This document shows positions 34,619 to 44,985 of a stretch of 64,000 bases of DNA, one piece after another (positions within the stretch are counted from its first letter, which is position 1; every line of letters begins with the position of its first letter). This DNA comes from Symsagittifera roscoffensis (lineage: Eukaryota; Xenacoelomorpha; Acoela; Convolutidae). The stretch is from positions 81,444,751-81,508,750 of the forward strand of contig NC_087062.1 in assembly GCF_963678635.1 (NCBI RefSeq), in the 5' to 3' direction. The notes beneath the pieces are model-generated. The model was not told the origin of the DNA and did no database searches. It saw only the letters and a program-made list of their open reading frames with translations. The position numbers and the translations under genes were made by a program.

Positions 34619-36880
34619 TCATGCCTCTTGCCCAGGATGTCCTCTATGAATGCGCTTCATAACTGCTTGACGCAGTTGAATTGGTACTGCTAGCCTATTG
34701 TTTACCAGAATGCAATCATCGAATACTGAGAGTTGATTCCACAGCGGATTCGTGTATGGGCCCATGAGTTCAAATCCTGCCCGATCCTTCCTCTCTATTA
34801 CGCGACGTAATCGGTCCATCCACACATCCTCAGAGATGAGTTCAGCAAACAGCGTTTTATCGAACAGTTTCGATAAACTGAAACTCCCGACGTCTCCCAT
34901 GTCTGCCAATGAGTTCTCCAACTGAGTTTGCCGTTTGTTAATCCTTTTCGATGGTTGAATTTCGCTGACCTCTTGACTCTGATCGTCGTCTTCCGCGGTT
35001 AGATCCACTTCTATGGTAGATTTAGTTGGTGAAACTGAACGAGTACCTGCTCTTGGGCTACTCGTGACCATCTGAGTTACCGCCTCCAGCTCTTTGATTT
35101 TTCCCGATATCTCTTGATCTTTGCTGACCAGATCCCAAATGGATAGTAAGTTTTTTGTTTCCTCTGCGTCTTGATCCCACAATACTGATCGTGCAGCACA
35201 GCTGTCTTCTTCAAAGATGTCTGACCCCGCTCTATCTAGTGTTCCTCTCCTTATCCGACACGTTCGATGAAAGGTAGTCTCGGTTATTACTTCTTCTGTT
35301 AGTTTATCGCTCTCCTCCTGTGTCCTACAGTCTCCGATCCTCGCTGTCTTTTTCTTCATTTTTCCGTCCTCCATTTCTTCTGAGACTTGTTTACTATTTT
35401 TGATTAAATTGACCGACTGAACTGCTCTAGTGAATTTGACAAAAGTGTTCGGATTCAACACGTTATTAATAGGCACAAAATTTGAATTGCAACCGTTCTC
35501 GTTCCGGTCAAGCTTTCTTCGGTTTTTGACCGTTTTGTTGCTATGGCAACCACGCCTGGATTTTGACAACTTGTCTTCTCTTTTCTGTTTTTGAGAATAT
35601 TCTAGAACTTTTTCACTCTGAATTGTTACATCAGTATCATTCAGTCGAATGTACAAACAGTCGAGTGCTCTATGAAAACACTCAACTGAAGTGACCACAA
35701 ATTTTTCATCCAATTTAGTTTCTGCCCAGGGTTCTCCTGTTGGTTCTCTAGATAGATAATCGACTATCCCCATATCCTTTCCCGGAATATGGACAATTTT
35801 GAATTGATAAGGCAATAATCTATCCACCCAGCTTGTTAATCTTGATTGATATGTTTTGTTAGACCGATTGCCTTCTAAGGCGGATGTTAATGCCTTATGA
35901 TCAGTGACTATTACAAATTCTTTTCCTAATAAAAAATGTTTGAAACGATCAACTGCCCACACTACCGCTAACAACTCAAGCTCATTAGTAGAATACTTTT
36001 TTTCTTGATTATTCAGGTAGCGCGATGCGAATGAAATTGGAATCCATTCATTCTTTTCTGTTTGTTGCTCTAACGATGCCCCTAGTCCACTATGGCTTGC
36101 ATCACATTTGACCCGAGTATCCCTAATCGGGTCAAAATAATTCAGTTTAGCAATGTTTGCTACTGCTTGTTTGATTTCTTCGAATACCTCAGGTCCCCGT
36201 TCAAATTTTTTAACTGGGTCTCTAATATTTTTCAATTTTTTCTTTTCATTTTCCTCACGCAATAATGGTCTCAGCTTGTCTGTCAAATTAGCTGCATTTG
36301 GTATAAACTTCGAAGGGTGATTAATACTACCTAGAAAGGATCTAAGTTGTTTGAGCGACTTGGGATGCTCTAACTTAAGGATAGCTTCCGTTTTCGTAAT
36401 TTTCGGGGTAACACCACAGTCTGAAAGTTTATGTCCAAGCCAATTTACTTCTGTTTTAAAGAATTCACATTTCGACAGCTTCAGGGATAAGTTTTCCTTA
36501 TCTAATTTCATTAGAACGTCGGTAATTAGTTTTTCATGTTCTAGTTCCGATCCCTTTGAGACGATCAATATGTCGTCCAAGAAACAAAACGTGTTCTTAG
36601 AATTATTTAACGTCCGATCCATTGCTCTTTGTAATTCGGCTGGCATATCTGCCAACCCGTAGAATCCCGTCAAAAATCGATATGTACCCGTAGCTTTCCC
36701 CCCTACGATGTTGAAATTACACTGTCTTGCAGTTTGCGGTGTCAATTTTAACTGACTATACGCATATTTCAAATCTAACACAGTGAAAAACAAGGTACCT
36801 GCTGCTTGTGCAGTTACTATCTGACTGACACCGTCTAATAGCTCCTCCACATTCGGCATCTGATACTTGTTTTTGTACAA
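34619..36880 (-). pseudogene. Ty3/Gypsy pol, reverse transcriptase and RNase H part
   Basis: Open for 753 codons. Reverse transcriptase: Asp 36 in FFTVLDLKYAYSQ and FLDD at 100-103, the Y/F-x-D-D catalytic box. RNase H: Asp 260 (VKCDASHSGLG), Glu 300 (STNELELLAVVWAV), Asp 327 (IVTDHKAL) and Asp 374 (GIVDYLSREP), a complete catalytic set. A long polar spacer of about 260 residues follows before the integrase zinc domain begins (IHRGHPG). The frame is cut on the upstream side by the TAG at 36911-36913 and ends at a TGA at 34619-34621. The frame continues on both sides of each stop, so these are point nonsense changes. Confidence 0.93.
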
Positions 36881-36910
36881 TTGTCTGTTGATGGGCTTTG
36901 CATCCAGAGC

Positions 36911-37489
36911 CTATTTAATTGAATCAACTTTCTTCACTGTGATGACAATAGGGGCTATGAAACAATCACTAGTACACTTGTCTAACCTTTGAATATGGCA
37001 TTCTAGTAGTAATTTTTCGATTTCCTTCTCAACTTTTCCTTGCACATGGATGGGTATTCTTCTCCCCTTTTCCTGAATCGGGCAGAGAGGGTACTTGAAC
37101 GTTGTACTTACTACATGATGTATTGATCGTCCTTTTCTGTCAAACAGGGATTTGAAATCATCATAGAATTTTTCTTTCCACGGCCCCGACTGTTCGCACA
37201 GCATTATGTCAAATCGGGATTTTTTCTTCGGAGCGGGTCTTTGCGTAGTGGTTATACCCACTTTATTTTGTAAATCTAAACCTAAGATACACCGTGTCCT
37301 TCGTTCAGTTATCAGAAACGTAGCATCCGGAACTTCCCAGCCAGCGGACCGTATTTTTGCCTTCACCGCACCCAATATTGCTATTTGTTTTTTATTATAG
37401 TCCACGAATTGTGCTGGCAAGTTCAATTTTTCGACCGGGATGAACTGTATTTCCCTGACGAGTCTAAAATCTGTTTCGCCATTGTCCAA
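36911..37489 (-). pseudogene. Ty3/Gypsy pol, protease C-terminal part and start of reverse transcriptase
   Basis: The first half includes ILGLDLQNKVGITTT, typical of the end of a retropepsin. The second half (RRIPIHVQGKVEKEIEKLLL ... SDCFIAPIVITVKK) is the conserved N-terminal part of Gypsy reverse transcriptase. The frame ends at TAG (36911-36913) directly upstream of ALDAKPIN, which belongs to the same frame. The protease active site lies in a different frame just upstream. Confidence 0.85.
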
Positions 37490-37497
37490 TTTATAAA

Positions 37498-37571
37498 TTA
37501 AATTGGGCTTCCGGTGTCCACTGTCATTTTTATTATTTGGTTATCAATTCGGATTAGGGCTTTCAATGATT
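37498..37571 (-). pseudogene. Ty3/Gypsy protease active-site segment, broken
   Basis: Reading on from the end of gag in a shifted frame gives ALIRIDNQIIKMTVDTGS, with the retropepsin Asp-Thr-Gly triad at 37510-37518. A TAA follows at 37498-37500. The rest of the protease continues in another frame from 37489, so this short stretch carries both a stop and a frameshift. Confidence 0.75.
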
Positions 37572-38333
37572 TCATCCTTCCCGATGTTGAATCTTTCCGA
37601 ATGTCAACCTTTTTCGTTTCGAGTTCACTCCATTGCTGCCACTGTTCTCTCTTACTTTCTCTTCGATGTATCGATTTATCATCTCTATCTGATTGTCTTT
37701 TTGTTCAATTGCCATAACCTCAAATTCTTCGCACGAATCAAGTGTTTGAATCAAAATACATTCTTCCTCCGAACTCTCTGTATTCTCGGTTATTTCACTG
37801 ACTTGTTGCGAACGACACATTCGAGCAAAGTGGTTTGGTTTATTACAGTTCTTACATTGTTTTCCCATTGCCGCACAATTTTTCAAATGACTATCCACAA
37901 ATGGTTTGCCACACCTATTGCATTGTTTCCTAGCATCTGCGTTATATTTATTCGATATCGCCCTTCCTTCCGGCTGTTTCTGTCTATTCCTTTCGCGATA
38001 AGGTTTTCTACTATTCTGATTCCTGTTTCCCACCGCCAGGATCGGTTCCTGCTTGATTTTAATTTGAGAACCTGGTTGAGTTATTGTTTGTGCAGTACCC
38101 AGTGTGGACTTCTGAAACGCCTGTGTCGATTGTTTGCTCTGCTCGAATTTTATCGCACGTTTTAACACTTCTTCAGGAGGTAATGTCTCAAACGTGAGTG
38201 TGTCCTGCAATGCTGGGCTTCGCATTTTAGAAATAAAGAGATCTCTGACTAACTCATCTTCTAAAGTGTCCAATGCCGATTTCGCTGCTTGAGCAGTTAG
38301 TGCGGCATGAAATGACTCTAACGATTCTCCCAT
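37572..38333 (-). pseudogene. Ty3/Gypsy gag, capsid C-terminal half and nucleocapsid
   Basis: The first ~70 residues (MGESLESFHAALTAQAAKSA ... DELVRDLFISKM) are the conserved C-terminal helices of a Gypsy capsid. Two zinc knuckles follow: a longer one with Cys 138, Cys 141, His 149, Cys 153, and a classic C-x2-C-x4-H-x4-C with Cys 160, Cys 163, His 168, Cys 173. The frame ends at 37572 and the protease starts in an overlapping shifted frame, so a gag-pol frameshift may be natural. Its true start is not the Met at 38333: the frame continues upstream into the part now out of register. Confidence 0.9.
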
Positions 38334-38878
38334 TTCATGCGATCTATTAAATAACTTATAACGCTCATAGGTGATACTCTGGCATCAAAAGTCTCCTTTG
38401 CTAATCTGGCCATCTCTTTAAATTCCAATTTAGAAATCTCAACATGTGGATTTTTTTGAACAAACCGTTTCTTTCTTTCCGTCCCAAACGCAAGAAATAG
38501 CCTGGATACTAGTCGCTTTTGAACTTCGTTGTAGTAAATATAGTGACCCAATTTAGGTCCTCTTTCTCTCCTCTCTTCATTCTCGGCTGCTACTCGATCT
38601 TTTAACAGTCTGTCCCGTGCTTCTCTAGCTGCTGTTGCAGCAGCGGATTCACCCTCTCTGGGTGTTTCTGGACGGGGTTCCGGCTCCTCCAACACTGGTT
38701 TAGGATCTTCCAGCATAACTTCTGGGTTGACATTTTCTTTTACAGTTACCGCCATCAGGAACTGATCGAACCACACTTTAAATTTCCAAGGTGGATCAGA
38801 GTTCGCTGTGGTCCAGAAAACAGGAATTCCCATGTCAGTTCTATTATCCTGAGCCAGAAATCCTGCTGACTGCGCCAT
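38318..38878 (-). pseudogene. Ty3/Gypsy gag, N-terminal half (frameshifted)
   Basis: 186 codons from an ATG whose A is the last base of the 5' LTR and whose TG begins the primer-binding site. It starts MAQSAGFLAQ, contains PPWKFKVWFDQF, a typical start of Gypsy gag, then a charged Ala/Glu/Arg-rich stretch. Near 38370 the conserved capsid frame jumps: the segment with YERYKLFNRS continues in the register of the next gag part, while this frame ends at 38318. A small insertion or deletion broke gag here. Confidence 0.85.
38860..38877 (-). other. Primer-binding site (tRNA-Ser type)
   Basis: Directly after the 5' LTR on the minus strand: TGGCGCAGTCAGCAGGAT. The first ten bases match the complement of the ...GACTGCGCCA 3' end that I recall for animal serine tRNAs, also used by Drosophila 17.6/297-type elements (from memory). 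Confidence 0.7.
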
Positions 38879-39178
38879 GTGATATTCCTAAACTGCGTAG
38901 CGTGTTGTGGAATGAAAGTAAGAAGAGATACAGTTAATTTACTGTTCTTGATCTTGTCTTATTAACAAGGTTTAGTAGCTGAGGTTGGTTACTGTTTAAT
39001 AGCTTGAAATATGAAACACTGACCAACTCATCTATAAAGTTTTAGTAACACCAAATGGCCTTGACCACTCTTACATAATAATAGCATAATAAATATAGTT
39101 AGCACATATGGTTACTGCAGATGCAGTAGCTAGCAAACTGTCCTCAAGGTTACGTACTGCGGATGCTGCAGTACCACA
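38878..39178 (-). repeat. 5' LTR of the Ty3/Gypsy element
   Basis: 301 bases, the upstream LTR in the element's own orientation (TGTGGTACTG...ATATCACA on the minus strand). It should contain the promoter and the R region, though I could not place a TATA box with confidence. Confidence 0.95.
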
Positions 39179-40108
39179 GGGTGTTTAAAAAAAAAATTAG
39201 GGGGATGAGGGGTAAGGAGGTGGAGTTTACGTTGAGTAACCCTAGTAACCCCCCGTTCAATGATAAAAGGGGGGACAAACTGTAAACTGGTGCAGGGTGG
39301 CGGGGTAAACATAAGTGGAACAAGAGAAAATCAGCCAGAAGAAAACACTTGATTTTGTGATTTGATTTGGCTTTTTTGTTTCACGTTGTTTAATATTTAG
39401 TTCAAATTTATCTTTGATTTGTCATTGTTTTGCAAAAAATTGCACCAAGCTGAAAAAGAAGGTGTTTTTTTTTAATCAATTTTTTTTGGATTTATGTTCA
39501 GATAAAATTGGATTATAATGGAAGATAAATCAGGTATAATATTTTATTTTATTATAAAAAAATGGATCATAATCCTTTAAAAATGGATTTAATTTTAACT
39601 CTGGCATCTATAATCAATTTTTTTGTCCAACATTTTTGTCACTAATTATCCACTATAAACTATTATTATCGATAAAGTTCCACTGCGGGAAGTTTTGTTT
39701 TGTTTCAAGTTGTCTTTAACCACAGTTTCAAAAGACAACAAACCCACGGCTCTTATTCATTTTGCAACATTTGGTATTCAGAAATTTTTCGACTGGAAAT
39801 TTTTCTAATTTTTTGTCGTCTGCTTGAAAATTTTTTGAGTTTTTGCTGAATTTCTTAATGAACAAATTTAGCCAATTTAGATAAAAAAACTTTATAGCAC
39901 TCTTCGAAAAATTTTGAACAAAAATGGGCTCTTCCTTTCCCTCAGCATTTTTGGCGCATTATATATTTTAATTTAGAAAAAAAAATTGCTCAATTTTAGA
40001 GATTGCCTGCTAAAATTGAGCATTTTTGATCAAATTGACGAGAAACGAAAAATAGCAAAAAAAGCCGGCGGTTGTTGGCGCATTACTGCAAAAAAAAATC
40101 AATGTTGG
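39179..40108. other. Ankyrin-gene intron, middle part
   Basis: G-rich stretch next to the LTR element, then AT-rich sequence with GGATTATAAT-like words at 39500-39600. No exon was seen. Confidence 0.4.
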
Positions 40109-40506
40109 CAGGGCGGGGCAATTTTTTTTTTTTTGGGGGGGGGGGGGGAGGGAGGACGCTCTTTCTCAGAGATTCGACCCCATGCCGACCCAAAGGGTCC
40201 CCCATCGTACTATTTTGAGATATCCATCTTTGGTGACGGACCCTTAAAACTTTCTAAAGGCGTCTTGGCTCGCCAAAAAAGCGTAATTTTTTGGCCAAAA
40301 CTTTCCAAAAAATACCTAAAAATGCCTTTTTTGGCCTGTTTTTAAAGTTTCGCCTGTGGCGCAGAAAACTTCACCAAAATAGGGTCTTTGTAAGGCTTTA
40401 GGACAGCTCGGAAAATCAATTTGGTCGAGCTTAAAGAAAGGTCGAGAAATTTCCGAAAGTTTTTTGAAAATCTGCCCCTCCTTGAGAAAATCCGAGATCC
40501 GCCCTT
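40109..40506 (-). mobile_element. hAT-like MITE (family M1), with decayed ends
   Basis: It has GATTCGACCCCATGCCGACC, CAAAGGGTCCCCC, TATTTTGAGATATCCATC, AAAGGCGTCTTGGC and GGTCGAGCTTAAAGAAAGG in family order, ending near GAGATCCGCCCTT. The terminal bases and target duplication are unclear. Confidence 0.7.
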
Positions 40507-40529
40507 AATATAATCCGCATCCAAGTTTA

Positions 40530-40760
40530 GGCGTAAGTAATCGATTATAACGGATTATTATGATGATTTTTTGACCTTTATAGTTGATTATATTTACCAA
40601 AATTAGGTGTTCAAAGGATTTATAATTGATTATAATCGTGATTTTTTCCAAGAGATTGTAGTCTCTTATAATCGATTATAATTGATTATAGTTCTTACAA
40701 AAAATCCTTACATTCAATTATAATCGATTATAATTGAATATAATCTGTTATTTTGCCAAA
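40530..40760. repeat. Cluster of TAATCGATTA palindromes, part 1
   Basis: Perfect TAATCGATTA at 40538-40547, 40669-40678 and 40721-40730, with many one-mismatch relatives (TAATTGATTA and similar), mostly inside longer ATTATAATCGATTATAAT palindromes. Within the ankyrin-gene intron. Confidence 0.75.
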
Positions 40761-41189
40761 ATTTTACCAATTCAAAACAATATTCGACTTATTTCTTATG
40801 GGTTATTATTTTTCTTTTAATAAAAAAATCTCTAGAAAAGAGATCTCTTGAACACTTTGGTTCATCTGAACACAAAGTTATACCACGAAACAAAAGTTTG
40901 ATAGAGATTCTTTCATATTAGTGGAAAGAATCACGCGGTTGATGAAAAATAAAATTTCCGAACCAATCATGAGACTAAATCAATTTACTGATATTTTGGT
41001 GGTTAAAAAAGCTTAAAATATGCATAACAAAACAACTCTAATGGGGAAGAAATGAAAAAAACCTTTAAATTTGAATTGATTGGAAAACTTTAAAAACATT
41101 TTTTCTCATTTTTCATAGGAACGAACGTCTGCAAAAAGCATAAAATATAAGCAAATGAGATGCAACTTCAAAGACAAAATGGACAAACA

Positions 41190-41420
41190 AAAGGGATTAT
41201 AATCAATTATAATCGATTATAATGGATTTTTGTGCAAAACTAATTTTTGTTCCAATAAAAATAATGGATTATAATCAATTAAAATTGATTATAATTGTAT
41301 CAAAAAATAGACGTATAAATAATCAATTATAATCGATTATAATGGATTATAATCAATTATAATTTGATTTTAAAAAGAGAGATTATAATCGATTATTAAT
41401 TGATTAAAATCGATTGTTTC
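41190..41420. repeat. Cluster of TAATCGATTA palindromes, part 2
   Basis: Perfect TAATCGATTA at 41210-41219, 41330-41339 and 41386-41395, set in runs of ATTATAATCAATTATAAT. It starts about 230 bases inside the intron from the exon at 41653-42984. A further single copy is at 31777-31786. Confidence 0.75.
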
Positions 41421-41652
41421 TCAATTTTAGTAAGACTGGTACTAAAATCGTAATATAATTTATTATTAACGCTTGAAACTGGATGCGGGAAATGCCAGTT
41501 TTCATTAACGATGCTAAATGTTTTTTGAACAAGCTACTTGCTAGCGTTTTTCACTGTCAATGCTAACCTTTTTTTAAAAGCAGACATACTGTCAAATTTT
41601 GTTTTATCTGTTCAATTTTGGGAAGTTTTATCTAAAAGAAAATGATAAGTAC

Positions 41653-42984
41653 CTCGAAAAGTGGCCGGACGAAGGAAGTGTAGACAATTTGATCCTTGTT
41701 CAGGATGACACTTGTTCCTAGAGCAGTCCGAGGTCTGTTCAGAAGGATCTCGCCCGACTTGCGCGACTGGAAACTGATCTTAGACTCGCGAACTCGTTTT
41801 CTGTTCGGCAGAGCACTCACTGCTCGTCGGATTTCCTGTCGCTTTGCCGTCATGTCTCGGTCGCGAGTTTGTTTCAAAACCGAAGTTACCGAAATGCTAG
41901 TTTGGTTATTGATGCTAGTAGTAGTATTCAAATTAACCTGATGGTTATTTGCGGATCTAATTCGAGGAGTTGAGCTTAGTTTAGGTTTAGCTTCAAACCT
42001 TCCAGGACTGTATTTTCGACTATTTGACGTTTTCGGTCGACTGATACTCTGAGCACCTTTGGGCGAATCGACTTTATCAGGGTAGTCAGTATAAATGATG
42101 TCATCCAATTTCGGCTCTTCGTCCTGTTCGACTAATTGGTCGAGCGCGTGACGTAGCATTGGCTTGAACTGAGCCTCGTTCACAGTTCCATTAGCCGACT
42201 GATCGATTACTGGAATTTCGACCGCATCAACATAACTCGCAACAGCATTCGTACTTCCACCTTCGTTTACCGTTTCCAAAACCGGATTTTTGTTCATGAA
42301 ATGTTCGTTATTTTGTTCAGCTGTACCAATAACACTTGCAGTTGAAATCTTTTGAAACTGTTTCAAAAACTTTTCCCGATCTTCGGCGCGTTTTCGCTCC
42401 ATTTCGCGTCTTTTCGATTCCCAATTTCGCTTTTGGATTTTGGTATCTTCCGAAATTAGTTCCGCACATTCAAAGTAACCGAGCTCCAAAGCACAATCAA
42501 CCGGCGTTTTGTTTTCCTTATTTGGAACTAAAATCGGCAAATCGTATCTTAGCAGTCTATTTAGGATTATTTTACAAATTTCGATGTTTCCGCATAATCC
42601 CGAATGATGCAACACGGTGCACCCAAACTTATCCTGCGCATTTAGGTTGAAGTCAAGACTTTGCAACAAAACTTCGATCAAAGACTGCCGTTCGTTCAAA
42701 CAAGCAGTCATAAGCGCATTTTTACCCGTTTTGTCGGTTAGCCAGATTTTGGCACCGTTTTCGATTAGAAGTCTGGCAACTGATAGCGCCCACTTTTCGT
42801 CTTCAACCACTGCGCATAACATGAGAGGGGTTCGATTCTCGGTCGGGTCCCGTTCGTTCACGTTGCAGCCCCGGTCCACTAAGTCCCGTATGACGTGGAA
42901 GTGACCTTTTTTGATTGCCGAAATTAGGGTCAACGAAGTCCCCCCGGCTGACTGTGCTCTACGCGTTGACTGGGCCGCGGACAT
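41653..42984 (-). CDS. Ankyrin-repeat protein, first coding exon
   Basis: 444 codons from the ATG at 42984-42982, the first in-frame ATG, to a donor GAG|GTACTT in phase 0. Residues ~16-178 hold about five ankyrin repeats (clearest: RTPLMLCAVV..., TGKNALMTACLNERQSLIEV, and FGCTVLHHSGLCGNIEICKI). A basic helical stretch follows at ~182-212 (KRREMERKRAEDREKFLKQF), then a long polar region rich in Ser/Asn. With the terminal exon at 28856-29092 the protein would be 522 residues. Ankyrin repeats mediate protein binding; partner and role are unknown. The repeat wording is loosely like ANKRD34-type proteins, but not enough for a name. Confidence 0.85.
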
Positions 42985-44449
42985 GGATGATAATACTCGT
43001 AAGAAATAGTCAACTGATTTATAAAACAATATTAGATGTTCAAATTTTTATAATTTTTGCTTTATTTCAGAATTTATAATTGACCTGTTCTATCGCGTGT
43101 TGTTTTTTTTACTATTATTTAAAAAAATGATTCGAGAACGAGGAAAATTCAAGAGATTTAAGAATTAATAACAATAGAAGCGAGCTGAAATTTTTTTTGT
43201 GGTATATTTGTTGGTCAGTCAAGTTTTAAAAGCTTTAAAAATAATTCCCATTTTGTATCAATACAGTCTTTTCCAATCAGTACTCCAGATTGTTGAGGGA
43301 AAAAATCAGAAAATTGGTAAGAATGGAAAACCAGTCATCTTTGCTCAGGATTTGTTTCGACAACAATAGCGTAATCGTTTTATGGTGGTTGTTGGTAGAT
43401 TTCGTCCCAACAAACAAGCTTTGTACAAATTATTAAGCATATATTAAAACACGTGAATAATTTTCGATAATGGTTAAGAAACAGCACTAAAATATATAAT
43501 AGCCATGAACAACCAGAATATCAAATCAACGCATGTTTTAATTTTTTTCAGCAATGAGACAGACTAAATTTGCCAAAAACAATGTTTTTATTTTATGATG
43601 TGTTACAAAAAAAAACTGAGCCATGTCCAAAAAAAAATTGCATTTGACTGCAAACGGAAGGAGAAATATAAAAAAAAACAGACCTTTTCCTGAGGCATTC
43701 TAACTTTTAGAAAAAAGATTTTGTCCTTATTCAGGAATAATTTTGTTATACATTGGTAACGTTTTCGATTAATCTGATGTCCCACTCGATTTATAGTTCC
43801 GTGTTCCAAAGGAAAAGAAGGAAAAATTTATTTATAGGCGATTCTTTTATTCAGCCAATACTCCAGTTTTTATTTTAATAGTTTTTCGGCACAACTTCTA
43901 TTCATCTGAAATATAATTTTTTTAGCATGTTAATGTTTTGTTCAAAGTAATGGGGTAGGTATGAACGTTAATTTGGCCAGTTTAGAATAATAAACGCGCG
44001 AAAAGTTGCGTTATTTTAACAAAAAATTGTCAAAATCAACCATTTCAATACGTTATAAAATACACTTATAATAAACTATGCGAAACTAATTACATCGCTT
44101 TTATAAAGCGTATAGGGCAATAAAAAAGACAAAAACGCCCTTTTTCCTTTTTTCAGTTACTTTTTTCAAACTTTTGAAGATAACTAATTTTTTTCAGCTC
44201 TAAGGGGGCAGTCAGAACATTTAGGGCTTTGCCCGGTATAAGAGCGCAGTTTTTATAGTTTTTTCTGTTTAGAAAACTCTCAAAAACGTAGACTAATTGC
44301 GTTTACCTTTCTTGTTGAACTTAATTTTCTCGTTACACAATTTTGTACCAGAACCGTTTGACATCGCAAGTCTGACTTTTAAGAATACACTGAATTTTTT
44401 AAAGAGTCAAGCGGAGTATCTTTATCCAGAAAAACGAATGGAGTAAGAG
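42985..44449. other. 5' flank of the ankyrin gene, with a repeat B copy
   Basis: The minus-strand promoter should lie near 43.0-43.5 kb. A possible splice acceptor (ATAAATCAG) at about 43014 could end a 5' UTR intron. A decayed repeat B copy occupies about 43960-44262. Nothing else was recognised. Confidence 0.4.
43960..44262 (+). repeat. Dispersed repeat B, partial copy
   Basis: It has AATAAACGCGCGAAAAGTTGCG and ends GGGGGCAGTCAGAACATTTAGGGCTTTGCCC, matching the hairpin-bearing end of the copy at 23.5-24.1 kb. Confidence 0.5.
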
Positions 44450-44870
44450 TTTAGAACTGCAGACTCGAAAGGAAACCAACTATTTCATCAAACGAAAAAC
44501 GAAGAGAATAGCAGCACCGAAACGTTCTCTCGGACACAGCTTTAACTGATCTCTCAGGCAATGTTTCATGTTTGGTGAAGAACATTGCGGTTTAAGAACT
44601 GTAAGCACTTCCGGATTGAAGATTCCCAATGCCTTTAAGGGTTCAAAAATCGACATCAGCATTTGAGATGAGATGTTTCAGATGTTTAATACGGGCAAAA
44701 TCCCGTGAGATGAACATCTTCAACAATAATCGGGATTATAGTGGATTCATAAAGATTTTAAAATCATCAATTTTTCCAAACAGATGAAAAAGAGGTTTAT
44801 GGGGCGAGACGTCTTGTGAGATGTTTATCGGGTTTGTTTGTTTGTGTTTGTCGAAAACTGACCAACTGTT
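44450..44870 (+). repeat. Array block R, direct copy in unit 1
   Basis: It aligns with 45225-45660 of the same unit at clearly lower identity than units show to each other: shared words TCTCTCAGGCA, TTGAGATGAGRTGTTTC and TTGTGAGATGTTTATCGGG. The same block opens unit 2 at about 49545-49800, but is missing from units 3 and 4. Confidence 0.65.
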
Positions 44871-44985
44871 GTGAAATACGCTCTTTTCATAAATCTAAAA
44901 AAAAAACTAGTGGACAAAATTCTCAAAAAACGTACCAAATTTTTTCAAAAATATTTTTTGATCAATTTGATTAATTTTTCAAAAA

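Larger units (their letters stand above)
31976..39178 (-). mobile_element. Ty3/Gypsy LTR retrotransposon
   Basis: 7.2 kb, bounded by 301-bp direct LTRs that differ at six positions, and by a perfect 5-bp target duplication GGGTG (31971-31975 and 39179-39183). Minus-strand order is LTR, tRNA primer site, gag with zinc knuckles, protease, reverse transcriptase, RNase H, integrase, C-terminal tail, polypurine tract, LTR. Reverse transcriptase before integrase marks the Ty3/Gypsy order. There is no env-like frame. Gag and pol carry frameshifts and stops, so this copy cannot make a full polyprotein. It lies in the ankyrin-gene intron in the same orientation as that gene. About 2% LTR divergence indicates a fairly recent insertion. 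Confidence 0.95.

Noticed and set aside
37503-38165. A 220-codon plus-strand frame
   Set aside because: It is the antisense shadow of gag, which has clear zinc knuckles on the minus strand. The other plus-strand frames in 32.5-37.7 kb are shadows of pol in the same way.
38318-38400. A programmed frameshift inside gag
   Set aside because: The break falls within conserved capsid helices and no slippery heptamer is visible there, so a mutation is more likely. The gag/protease overlap near 37572 could still be a natural frameshift.
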